In this document: positions 21,836 to 30,111 of the stretch, one piece after another
Numbering within the stretch: position 1 is the first letter of the stretch
How the letters are laid out: every line of letters starts with the position of its first letter
NCBI RefSeq assembly: GCF_008041935.1
Contig: NZ_VKAC01000009.1
Coordinates: forward strand, 124,001 to 188,000
Length of the DNA stretch: 64,000 nucleotides
Direction: 5' to 3'
Source of the DNA: Quadrisphaera setariae
Lineage (GTDB): Bacteria; Actinomycetota; Actinomycetes; Actinomycetales; Quadrisphaeraceae
Program-made: the position numbers and the translations under genes
The notes under the pieces: generated by a model
What the model saw: the letters and a program-made list of their open reading frames with translations, nothing else
Databases searched by the model: none
What the model was told of the DNA's origin: nothing

Positions 21836-22803
21836 GGCGCGCGCGCGTCGTCGTCGGTCTCGCCGGTGTGGCCGTCGCCGCAGTGCTGGCGGCGCTGGGC
21901 GGCTGCGCGGGCGCACCGGTGGGTGCCGAGCGCGCCGCCAGCGCCCGGACGGCAGCTCCCGCCGCCGTGGCCGCGCCCCAGGTGGCCCACATCCTCGGCG
22001 CCGTGGCGCAGGTCCGGACCGACGGCCTGGACGCGCGCTACGCCGGAGCCGAGCTCGAGGTCCGCCGGGCGGCGCTGGCGGTGCGGGCGCAGGTGCCGAC
22101 GAGCCCCGAGCCGGTGCCGCTGGCCGGACGGCGCCTCCTCACCGCGGTCCCCCCGCAGGGGGAGTGGCCGCGCTGGTTCCTCACCGCGCTGCAGCCGGGC
22201 GGTGGCGCCGTCCCGCAGGTGGTGGTGCTCGTGCAGGACGGCCCGCGCGACCCCTACCGCGTGGTGGCCTCAGCGACGCTGCTCCCCGGGGCCTCCCTCC
22301 CGCAGCCCGCCGCCAGCGGCGGCGCTGCCGAGCCCCTCCCCGCCGACGCCGCTGGTCTGGCCGTCACGCCCGCGCAGGCGCTGGAGGGCTACGCGGACGT
22401 CCTCACCCGTGGCGCCGGCGCCCCGGCGGCCGCCACCCTCGCCGAGGACCCCCTGCGCGCGCAGGTGCTCACCGAGCAGCAGGCCGAGCGGGACGGCGTG
22501 TCCGCGTACGTCGACTACGCCGCTGCCCACACGCCGCGGGAGGGCGCCCTGTGGGCCCTGCGCACCACCGACGGTGGCGCGCTCGTGGTGGGCGTGCTCT
22601 CCGGGAAGCGCACGTTCACGCCTCGCGGAACGGGTGTCAGCCAGTCGCTGCCCCCCGACCTGGCGGCGCTGGCGGGACGGACCACGGCGCCGAAGGGGCT
22701 GGAGGTGAGCACCGCCGAGGTCGTCGTCCTCAGGGTCCCCACCTCGGGCCAGGTGGCCCTGGTCGCCGGCCAGCGGGGGACCACCGGGGTGGTCGTCCGC
22801 TGA
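21832..22803 (+). CDS. Putative lipoprotein, unknown function
   Basis: 323 residues with a lipoprotein signal: RRARVV, a hydrophobic core, then LGG with the lipid-bearing Cys at 25. The mature part is Ala/Pro-rich with no enzyme motif visible. The overlap with the preceding membrane protein (GTGA) and the thioredoxin-like gene 23 bases downstream suggest one transcription unit acting at the membrane. Confidence 0.72.
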   Translation: MRRARVVVGLAGVAVAAVLAALGGCAGAPVGAERAASARTAAPAAVAAPQVAHILGAVAQVRTDGLDARYAGAELEVRRAALAVRAQVPTSPEPVPLAGRRLLTAVPPQGEWPRWFLTALQPGGGAVPQVVVLVQDGPRDPYRVVASATLLPGASLPQPAASGGAAEPLPADAAGLAVTPAQALEGYADVLTRGAGAPAAATLAEDPLRAQVLTEQQAERDGVSAYVDYAAAHTPREGALWALRTTDGGALVVGVLSGKRTFTPRGTGVSQSLPPDLAALAGRTTAPKGLEVSTAEVVVLRVPTSGQVALVAGQRGTTGVVVR

Positions 22804-22826
22804 GCGGCCTGGGGGAGGATGGAGCC

Positions 22827-23834
22827 ATGAGCACCCCGGCGAGCCGCCCCGGCCCGCGCCTGAACCTGCGCGGCGCCGTCGACCTCTCTGGCCTGGCCAA
22901 CCGCCCCCAGCGCCCTGCCGCCCCGGCCACCCCTCCCGGTGGCCCTTCGGACGGACCGGGCCCCGCCACCGACCAGGCCGCCGACCAGCCCGCAGCGGGT
23001 GGTGCGAGCGTCGTCCTGGACGTCTCCGACGCCGAGTTCGCCTCGCTGGTCCAGCTGTCGGCGCAGGTGCCGGTGGTCGTGGACCTGTGGGCCACCTGGT
23101 GCGGGCCGTGCAAGCAGCTCTCGCCGGTGCTGGAGCGCCTCGCCGAGGAGTACGCGGGCGCGTTCCTGCTGGCCAAGGTCGACGTCGACGCCAACCCCCA
23201 GATCGCCGCGGCGTTCCAGGTGCAGTCCGTCCCCACCGTGGTCGCCGTGCTCGCCGGTCAGCCGGTGCCGCTGTTCCAGGGCGCCTACCCCGAGCCGCAG
23301 GTCCGCCAGGTGCTCGAGGAGCTGCTCAAGGTGGCCGCCGCGAACGGCGTCACCGGGCGGGTGCCCGGCGTCGGCGCGCCTGGTGACGACGGTGAGCAGG
23401 CCGCCCCCGCCGAGCCGCCCGTGCCCCCCCTGCACGCGGAGGCGCGCGAGGCCATCACCCGCGGAGACCTCGACGCCGCCGCCGACGCCTACCGCCGCGC
23501 GCTGGCCGAGGCCCCGGCGGACGCCGAGGCCGCCATCGGCCTGGCCAGCATCGAGCTGCGCCGCCGCACCCGCGGCACCCAGGCCGCTCAGGCCCTGGCC
23601 GCCGCCGACGGCGCCCCCGGCGACGTCGACGCTGGCCTGCTCGCCGCGGACCACCAGGTGCTCGCCGGGGACGCCGAGGGCGCGTTCGGCCGTCTCGTGG
23701 CCCTGGTGCGCACCACCTCCGGCGATGATCGCGACCGCGTGCGCGCCCGCCTGGTGGAGCTGTTCGACGTGGTCGGCGCCGAGGACCCGCGCGTCGCCGC
23801 CGCTCGTCGCAACCTCGCCGCCGCGCTGTACTGA
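22827..23834 (+). CDS. Thioredoxin-domain and TPR co-chaperone (CnoX/YbbN type)
   Basis: 335 residues. A Pro/Ala-rich N-terminal region (about 1-60) is followed by a thioredoxin domain (about 62-175) with the redox site WCGPC at 91-95 and a cis-proline in VQSVPTVV. The C-terminal half has TPR-like helical repeats (LHAEAREAITRGDLDAAADAYRRALAEAP and onward). The same arrangement occurs in CnoX/YbbN, which holds unfolding proteins for chaperonins; the intact CxxC suggests redox activity as well. The ATG is preceded by GGGGGAGGA. A strong hairpin follows. Confidence 0.88.
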   Translation: MSTPASRPGPRLNLRGAVDLSGLANRPQRPAAPATPPGGPSDGPGPATDQAADQPAAGGASVVLDVSDAEFASLVQLSAQVPVVVDLWATWCGPCKQLSPVLERLAEEYAGAFLLAKVDVDANPQIAAAFQVQSVPTVVAVLAGQPVPLFQGAYPEPQVRQVLEELLKVAAANGVTGRVPGVGAPGDDGEQAAPAEPPVPPLHAEAREAITRGDLDAAADAYRRALAEAPADAEAAIGLASIELRRRTRGTQAAQALAAADGAPGDVDAGLLAADHQVLAGDAEGAFGRLVALVRTTSGDDRDRVRARLVELFDVVGAEDPRVAAARRNLAAALY

Positions 23835-23859
23835 GCCCGTCCGGGCCCCTCGCCCGGAC

Positions 23860-23909
23860 GACGACGGCGCCCCGCCGCTGACCTGCGTCAGCAGCGGGGC
23901 GCCGTCGTC
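23860..23909. terminator. Bidirectional terminator hairpin
   Basis: A 23-bp inverted repeat with one mismatch (23860-23882 with 23887-23909) and a 4-base loop lies between the convergent thioredoxin-like gene (plus) and glgB (minus), 12 bases before the glgB stop. It can terminate both. Confidence 0.85.
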
Positions 23910-23921
23910 CGTCGGGAAGCC

Positions 23922-26297
23922 TCAGGCCTTCTCGTCCGCGGACTTGAGGTACTCCGGCGGGTCGGCGGTCACCACCAGCTCGTCGAGCGCTGCGCCCTCG
24001 GTCCCGCGGACCTGCGCCTCGGAGGCGTCAGCCACCGGCTGGGTCGGAGCCTGGGGCTCGGACTGACCCGTCGTCGAGGCAGCCGACGACAGTCCCTCCG
24101 CCGGGGGCCACTGCTCGGGGGTGAACCACACCGAGCCCAGCGGCGGGATGCGCACCAGCGCCGAGGCCGGCTGGCCCCAGTGCGGTTCGGCGGCCACCTC
24201 CACCGAGCCGCCGTTGGTGACGCCCGAGCCGCCGTACCTCGCGTCGTCGGTGTTGACGACCTCGGTCCACCGGCCGGCGCCGGGGAAGCCCAGGCGGTAG
24301 TCCTCGTGGGGCACGCCCGCGAAGTTGACGATGAACACCAGCGGGCGGCGCTGGGCGTCCCAGCGGATGAACGAGAACGTGTTGTGCGCGGAGTCGTCAG
24401 CGCTGACCCAGGAGAAGCCCGCGGGGTCGGTGTCGAGCTCGTACAGCGCCGGCGTCTCCTTGTAGACGCGGTTGAGGTCGGTGAGGCACTCCAGGACGCC
24501 GGCGTGCAGCGGCTGGTCGAGCAGCCACCAGTCCAGGCCGCGGGCCTCGGACCACTCGGCCTCCTGCCCGAACTCCTGGCCCATGAAGAGCAGCTGCTTG
24601 CCCGGGTGGGCCCACATGAACGCCAGGAAGGCGCGCAGCGTGGCCACCTGCTGCCAGCGGTCACCGGGGGCCTTGCGCAGCAGCGAGCCCTTGCCGTGCA
24701 CGACCTCGTCGTGGCTGATGGGCAGCACGTAGTTCTCGGAGTAGGCGTAGACCATCGCGAAGGTCATCTCGCCGTGGTGCCAGCTGCGGTTGACCGGGTC
24801 CTCGCCGAGGTAGCGCAGCGAGTCGTGCATCCAGCCCATGTTCCACTTCAGGCCGAACCCGAGGCCGCCGGCGTCGGTGGGGCGCGTCACGCCCGGCCAC
24901 GCCGTGGACTCCTCGGCGATCATGACGATGCCGGGCACCTTCTTGTACGCCGTGGCGTTGACCTCCTGGAGGAACTCGATGGCCTCCAGGTGCTCGCGAC
25001 CGCCGAAGCGGTTGGGCACCCACTGCCCGCTCTGGCGGGAGTAGTCGAGGTAGAGCATCGAGGCGACCGCGTCGACGCGGAGGCCGTCGATGTGGAACTC
25101 CTGCAGCCAGTAGACGGCGTTCGCCACGAGGAAGTTCCGGACCTCCGGACGCCCGAAGTCGGGCACGAGGGTGCCCCAGTCGGGGTGCTCGCCCTTGCGG
25201 GGGTCCGGGTACTCGTACAGCGGCTCGCCGTCGAAGCGCGCCAGCGCCCACTCGTCCTTCGGGAAGTGCGCGGGCACCCAGTCGAGGATGACGCCGAGGC
25301 CCGCCTGGTGGAGCCGGTCCACGAGGTACTTCGCGTCGTCGGGGGTGCCCAGGCGCGAGGTGGGGGCGTAGTAGCCCGTGACCTGGTAGCCCCAGGACCC
25401 GCCGAAGGGGTGCTCGGCGATCGGCAGCAGCTCCACGTGCGTGAAGCCGGCCGCCGAGGCGTACTCGGCCAGCTGGTCGGCGGCCTCGCGGTAGCTCAGC
25501 CCGGGCCTCCAGGAGGCCAGGTGCACCTCGTAGACGCTCATGGGGGAGGTGGTCGCGTCGGTGCCGGCGCGCTGGGCCAGCCACGCGTCGTCGTTCCAGG
25601 TGTAGTGCGACTCGGTGACCACCGACGCCGTCAGCGGCGGAACCTCGGTGGCGCGCGCCATCGGGTCGGCCTTCTCCACCCACCCTCCGGACTGGGTCTG
25701 GATGCGGAACTTGTACCGGGTCCCCACGCCCACCTCGGGCAGGAACAGCTCCCACACCCCTGAGCTGCCGAGGGAGCGCATCGAGCTCTGGCGGCCGTCC
25801 CAGCCGTTGAAGTCGCCGATGACCTGCACGGCGCGCGCACGGGGCGCCCACACCGCGAACGACGTGCCGCGCACCTCGCCCATCACCCCCGGCCACACGT
25901 GCACGTGTGCGCCCAGGACGGTCCACAGCTCCTCGTGGCGCCCCTCGGAGATGAGGTGCAGGTCGAACGGGGTCAGCGTGGGGAGGAAGCGGTAGGGGTC
26001 GTCGACGACGCGGGCGTCCTCGCCCGGCATCGTCACCTCGATGCGGTAGTCGGTCACCGCCTCACCCGGCATCACCGCCGCCCAGACGCCCTCCGCCTGG
26101 TGCACGAAGGGGGTGCGCGCGTCGCCGGGCGTGAGGAGCACCACCTGCTCGGCCATCGGCTTCAGGACGCGGACCGTGATGGTGCCGTCCGGGGCCAGGT
26201 GGGCTCCCAGGACGTCGTGCGGGAAGGGGCTCTCACCCCGCGCCACCTGGCGCAGGAGCTCGGTGTCGAGGCTTGCGGGAGCCGGGCTGGTGTCCAT
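23922..26297 (-). CDS. glgB: 1,4-alpha-glucan branching enzyme
   Basis: GH13 enzyme that cuts alpha-1,4 chains and rejoins them as alpha-1,6 branches. The 791-residue protein has an N-terminal CBM48 region (about 120-220), a TIM barrel with nucleophile D409 ([10 protein letters not shown]) and acid E462 ([10 protein letters not shown]), spaced exactly as in E. coli, and the [11 protein letters not shown] motif. A C-terminal tail of about 55 residues (Ser/Ala/Glu-rich, ending [12 protein letters not shown]) lies beyond the usual domain. The ATG at 26297 is chosen over a GTG three codons upstream. The gene is last of glgE-mak-glgB, 33 bases after mak. Confidence 0.96.
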   Translation of the reverse strand: MDTSPAPASLDTELLRQVARGESPFPHDVLGAHLAPDGTITVRVLKPMAEQVVLLTPGDARTPFVHQAEGVWAAVMPGEAVTDYRIEVTMPGEDARVVDDPYRFLPTLTPFDLHLISEGRHEELWTVLGAHVHVWPGVMGEVRGTSFAVWAPRARAVQVIGDFNGWDGRQSSMRSLGSSGVWELFLPEVGVGTRYKFRIQTQSGGWVEKADPMARATEVPPLTASVVTESHYTWNDDAWLAQRAGTDATTSPMSVYEVHLASWRPGLSYREAADQLAEYASAAGFTHVELLPIAEHPFGGSWGYQVTGYYAPTSRLGTPDDAKYLVDRLHQAGLGVILDWVPAHFPKDEWALARFDGEPLYEYPDPRKGEHPDWGTLVPDFGRPEVRNFLVANAVYWLQEFHIDGLRVDAVASMLYLDYSRQSGQWVPNRFGGREHLEAIEFLQEVNATAYKKVPGIVMIAEESTAWPGVTRPTDAGGLGFGLKWNMGWMHDSLRYLGEDPVNRSWHHGEMTFAMVYAYSENYVLPISHDEVVHGKGSLLRKAPGDRWQQVATLRAFLAFMWAHPGKQLLFMGQEFGQEAEWSEARGLDWWLLDQPLHAGVLECLTDLNRVYKETPALYELDTDPAGFSWVSADDSAHNTFSFIRWDAQRRPLVFIVNFAGVPHEDYRLGFPGAGRWTEVVNTDDARYGGSGVTNGGSVEVAAEPHWGQPASALVRIPPLGSVWFTPEQWPPAEGLSSAASTTGQSEPQAPTQPVADASEAQVRGTEGAALDELVVTADPPEYLKSADEKA

Positions 26298-26330
26298 GAC
26301 CCTCACCCTGGCACGAGGTCCGCCGCCCTG

Positions 26331-27839
26331 CTACGCCGCGGTGCTCCCCTCCAGCAGCCTGTCGACGGCCGCCAGCGGCACCGCCACCCAGGCCGGCCGG
26401 TTGCGGACCTCGTAGACCACCTCGTAGAGGGCCTTGTCGAGCTCGAGGGCGTCCAGCAGCGCCCCCGCCTCGCGCGGGTCCGCACCCGTGACGGAGGCGT
26501 AGCCCTCGCAGAACGCCGCGCGCGCCGCGTCGGCCCACGCGGAGGCCGCCGCGCGCGCCTCCTCCGCCGAGGCCTCCTCGGCGAGCCCGACGGTGGTCTG
26601 GCGGGCGGCGTAGTCGAAGGAGCGCAGCATGCCCGCGACGTCGCGGAGGGCCAGGTCGGGCAGGGTCCGCTCGGCCAGCGGCCGCAGCGGCTCGCCCTCG
26701 AAGTCGAGCAGCACCCACCCGCGGCCCGGGACGTCGAGCACCTGCCCCAGGTGGTAGTCGCCGTGGACGCGCTGCAGCACCCCCAGGGCCGCCGCGTCGA
26801 GCGCCGCGGAGGTGGCCACGCGCTCGCGCAGCGCGTCGGCGCGGTCGGCGAGGACGTCGGCCTCGGACAGGGCCCACTCCAGGCGCTGGCGCCAGCCGTC
26901 CGCGAGGCGGCGCGCGTCGTCGTCGGCGGCGGAGCGGCTGGGCAGCTGCTCCGCCAGGGCGGCGTGCACCTGGGCGGTCGCGGCGCCCAGGGCCCGGGCG
27001 CGCTCGGAGAAGTCGGTGCCGGCCACCACGGCCGCGGTGGCCTCGCGCCAGGCGTCCTGGGCTCCGACGAGGAACTCGCTGGCCACGGCCAGGTCACCGG
27101 AGACCAGGGGGGCCGAGGCGTCGGCGGAGGCCGGCCACGCGCCCTCCACCCAGCCCGCCAGCGCCGGGACGGCGCTGACGCCGGCGGGGGACAGCGAGGC
27201 CTGCACCTCCACGTCGGGGTTGCGCCCCGGGTGGAGCGTGCGGAAGACCTTGACGATGACGGGGGCGGAGCCGTCCTCCGGCTCCACGATGATCGAGGTG
27301 TTGGACTGCTCCCCGCGCAGCACCCGCGCCGGGCTGCCGGGCTCGGGCGGGGTGGCGCCCGCGGGGTGGTGGCCCACGGCGGTGCCGGCGTGGTCGGCCT
27401 GCTCGCCAGAGGCGTCCAGGGCCACCCCGCGGATCTGGCCCGACAGCAGCGCCAGGAGCGCCTCCACGTAGGCGGGGTCGTGCGGGCCGTCGTAGACGTA
27501 CCAGCCGATGCCCTCGGGGTCGGTGAGCACGCCGAGCAGCGCCGCAGCGGCGTCCGGCCCGGTGCGGGGCGCCCGGCGGTGCACCAGCGGCACCTGCACC
27601 ACGTCGACGTGCCCGGTGCTCCCCGCCGGGCCCCCGGCCGCGGTGGTCACCCGGACGACGTGGACGAGCACGCGCACGTCCTCCGGGTCGGCCCAGGGCA
27701 GCAGGATCCTCCCGACCACCTCGGTGCGCGCCTCGCGGCCCTTGGCCGGGTACCAGCGCTGGTGGGGGACCCACGGACCCAGCAGGTCGTGCAGGTGCGT
27801 GCCCGTGGTGGGGGCGACGGCGCCGGTCTGCGCGCTCAC
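26331..27839 (-). CDS. mak: Maltokinase
   Basis: Phosphorylates maltose to maltose-1-phosphate, the GlgE substrate. The 502-residue protein has the N-terminal cap seen in Mak/Pep2 (LHDLLGPWVPHQRWYPAKGR), a phosphotransferase fold, the catalytic segment VHGDYHLGQVL and the metal-binding VLLDFEGEP. It is not fused to TreS: the frame upstream of the GTG is antisense shadow inside glgE. The GTG start overlaps the glgE stop by 4 bases, so glgE and mak are coupled. Confidence 0.93.
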   Translation of the reverse strand: MSAQTGAVAPTTGTHLHDLLGPWVPHQRWYPAKGREARTEVVGRILLPWADPEDVRVLVHVVRVTTAAGGPAGSTGHVDVVQVPLVHRRAPRTGPDAAAALLGVLTDPEGIGWYVYDGPHDPAYVEALLALLSGQIRGVALDASGEQADHAGTAVGHHPAGATPPEPGSPARVLRGEQSNTSIIVEPEDGSAPVIVKVFRTLHPGRNPDVEVQASLSPAGVSAVPALAGWVEGAWPASADASAPLVSGDLAVASEFLVGAQDAWREATAAVVAGTDFSERARALGAATAQVHAALAEQLPSRSAADDDARRLADGWRQRLEWALSEADVLADRADALRERVATSAALDAAALGVLQRVHGDYHLGQVLDVPGRGWVLLDFEGEPLRPLAERTLPDLALRDVAGMLRSFDYAARQTTVGLAEEASAEEARAAASAWADAARAAFCEGYASVTGADPREAGALLDALELDKALYEVVYEVRNRPAWVAVPLAAVDRLLEGSTAA

Positions 27840-29971
27840 GCGCCCGTCCCCTCGGTCTCGGCGGTCTCGGTCACGCGCGTCACCGACACGACGTGGAACG
27901 GCGAGGTGTCGGGCCCGAGCTTGACGTAGGTGTTCTCCCACCAGGTCCACGAGTCGCCGCTGACGAGGTCGCGGGCGGTGAACGGGTCCCACGGGGCCAG
28001 GCCGAGGGCGGCCATGTCCAGGTGGACCGTGGTCTCGCGGGTGGAGTGGGGGTCCAGGTTGACGACGACGAGGACCACGTCCTCCGCGCCCGTCGGCGAC
28101 TGCTCCGCCGGCACGCGGCGCGAGTAGACCAGCACGTCGTCGTCGTCGGCGGTGTGGAAGGACAGCCCGCGCAGGCGCTGCAGCGCGGGGTGGTGGTGGC
28201 GCGCGTAGTTGAGCTTGGCCAGCAGCGGCGCCAGGGACCGCCCGGCGGCGGCCGCGCCGTCCCAGTCGCGCTGCTTGTACTCGTACTTCTCGTTGTCGAC
28301 GTGCTCCTCCGCGCCCGGGCGCGCCACGTTCTCCACCAGCTCGTAGCCGGCGTAGATGCCGTAGGTCGGCACGGCGGTGGCCGCGATGACGGCGCGCAGG
28401 GCGTGCGCGGCGGGCCCGCCGTACTGCATGTACGGCGTGAGGATGTCGTGCGTGGTGGGCCAGAAGCTGGGCCGCAGGTAGTCAGCGGTGCCGCCGTGGG
28501 CGGCGTCGCCCTCGCCCGGCTCGTCACCGCCGGTGGTGAGCTCGAGCAGGTAGTCGGTGAGCTGCGCGCGGGTGGTGCGCCAGGCGTAGTAGGTGTAGCT
28601 CTGCGCGAAGCCCACCTTGGCCAGCGCGCGCATCATGGCGGGCTTCGTGAAGGCCTCGGACAGGAACAGCACGTCCGGGTCGACCTCGCGGACCTTGGCG
28701 ATGAGCCACTCCCAGAACACCACCGACTTGGTGTGGGGGTTGTCGACGCGGAAGAGCTTCACGCCGTGCTCGACCCACAGCAGCACGATCCGCAGGACCT
28801 CGGCGTAGATGCCCTCGGGGTCGTCGTCGAAGTTGACCGGGTAGATGTCCTGGTACTTCTTGGGCGGGTTCTCCGCGTAGGCGATCGAGCCGTCGGAGCG
28901 GCGCGTGAACCACTCCGGGTGCTCGCGCACCCACGGGTGGTCCGGCGAGGCCTGCAGCGCGATGTCGAGCGCCACCTCCAGGCCGCGGTCGTTGGCGTAC
29001 CGCACGAAGTGGTCGAAGTCGTCGAAGGTGCCCAGGTCGGGGTGGACCGCGTCGTGGCCGCCGGCCTCGGAGCCGATGCCGTAGGGGGAGCCCGGGTCTC
29101 CGGGCTCGGCGACGAGGGTGTTGTTGCGGCCCTTGCGGTTCGTGGTGCCGATCGGGTGGATCGGCGTGAGGTAGATGACGTCGAAGCCCATCGACTTGGC
29201 CCTGTCGACGGCGGTGGTCGCCGTGCGCAGCGTGCCGCTGTGCCAGGCGCCGAACTCGTCCCGCCAGGCGCCCTCGGAGCGCGGGAACACCTCGTACCAG
29301 GCGCCGACCAGCGCTCGCTCGCGCTCGACGCGCAGCCGCATCACCGGCCCGGGGGAGACCATGTCGCGCAGCGGGTGCTCGGCCAGGGCGGCCCTGACCT
29401 CGTCGGCGGTGCCCGCGGCCAGGCGCGCCTCGGCGGGCCGGCCGGTGTCGCGCAGCGCCCACGCCGCGCCGTGGAGCAGGCGGACCACGTGCTCGGGCAG
29501 GTCGTCGCGGGCGGCGGCCCGCTCGAGCAGGAGGGCGCCCTCGACGAGCATGAGCTCGACGTCGACCCCGGCGCGCACCTTGATGGTGGCGTCGTGGTCC
29601 CACGTGCCGTAGGGGTCGCTCCACCCCTCCACCCAGAACGTCCAGTCGCCCGGGGCGTCCGGCACCACCCAGGCCTCCCACCGGTCGGTGCCGGGGGCGA
29701 GCGCGGTCATCGTGGTGCGGGTGCGGACCGAGCCGTCGGGGCGGGCGAGCACCGCGGAGGCGCTCACGGCGTCGTGGCCCTCGCGGAAGACCGTGGCGCG
29801 CACCGGCACCGCCTCACCCACCACCGCCTTGGCCGCCCAGCGGCCGCCGTCGACCGACGGGCTGGTGTCGATGACGGGGATGCGCCCCAGCCCGCTGGGG
29901 GAGGGGGCGATGAGGGGCTGGCGGGGCTGCTGCGGGCGCGCCGTGGCGTCGGCCGAGGGCTCAGCGGTCAC
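27836..29971 (-). CDS. glgE: Alpha-1,4-glucan:maltose-1-phosphate maltosyltransferase
   Basis: GH13_3 enzyme that extends alpha-1,4-glucans with maltosyl units from maltose-1-phosphate. The 711-residue protein is close to the M. tuberculosis length (701). Nucleophile D410 is in LFRVDNPHTKS and the acid E439 in LFLSEAFTKP, with the same 29-residue spacing as in characterised GlgE. The GTG start at 29971 (VTAEPSADATARP) is chosen because a TAGGTT hexamer lies 7 bases upstream; the frame is open 33 codons further. It leads the minus-strand unit with mak and glgB. No treS is present here. Confidence 0.96.
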   Translation of the reverse strand: MTAEPSADATARPQQPRQPLIAPSPSGLGRIPVIDTSPSVDGGRWAAKAVVGEAVPVRATVFREGHDAVSASAVLARPDGSVRTRTTMTALAPGTDRWEAWVVPDAPGDWTFWVEGWSDPYGTWDHDATIKVRAGVDVELMLVEGALLLERAAARDDLPEHVVRLLHGAAWALRDTGRPAEARLAAGTADEVRAALAEHPLRDMVSPGPVMRLRVERERALVGAWYEVFPRSEGAWRDEFGAWHSGTLRTATTAVDRAKSMGFDVIYLTPIHPIGTTNRKGRNNTLVAEPGDPGSPYGIGSEAGGHDAVHPDLGTFDDFDHFVRYANDRGLEVALDIALQASPDHPWVREHPEWFTRRSDGSIAYAENPPKKYQDIYPVNFDDDPEGIYAEVLRIVLLWVEHGVKLFRVDNPHTKSVVFWEWLIAKVREVDPDVLFLSEAFTKPAMMRALAKVGFAQSYTYYAWRTTRAQLTDYLLELTTGGDEPGEGDAAHGGTADYLRPSFWPTTHDILTPYMQYGGPAAHALRAVIAATAVPTYGIYAGYELVENVARPGAEEHVDNEKYEYKQRDWDGAAAAGRSLAPLLAKLNYARHHHPALQRLRGLSFHTADDDDVLVYSRRVPAEQSPTGAEDVVLVVVNLDPHSTRETTVHLDMAALGLAPWDPFTARDLVSGDSWTWWENTYVKLGPDTSPFHVVSVTRVTETAETEGTGA

Positions 29972-29978
29972 GACCGCG

Positions 29979-29984
29979 AACCTA
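29979..29984 (-). promoter_or_regulatory. Candidate leaderless -10 element of glgE
   Basis: On the minus strand TAGGTT, within ATAGGTTCG, ends 7 bases before the glgE GTG. The divergent glgP gene has the same ATAGGTTCG string in front of its start. Confidence 0.55.
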
Positions 29985-30097
29985 TCGAGGCGCTGGTGCG
30001 GGCGACAGCCGAGATCAGGGGCGAGCGGGGCGCGGCGCGCCGCCGTGCCCGGGCGGAAGCGCCTGATCACCCCTCGCCGACCCGCGCGGGACTGGCA

Positions 30098-30103
30098 TAG
30101 GTT
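30098..30103 (+). promoter_or_regulatory. Candidate leaderless -10 element of glgP
   Basis: TAGGTT, within ATAGGTTCG, ends 8 bases before the glgP GTG at 30112. It mirrors the glgE element on the other strand of the 140-base divergent region, suggesting matched expression of synthesis and breakdown genes. Confidence 0.55.
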
Positions 30104-30111
30104 CGTCGGCT

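Noticed and set aside
27840-27992. N-terminal extension of maltokinase as a remnant of a TreS fusion
   Set aside because: The residues are antisense to glgE and show no GH13 motif; the GTG overlapping the glgE stop is the better start.
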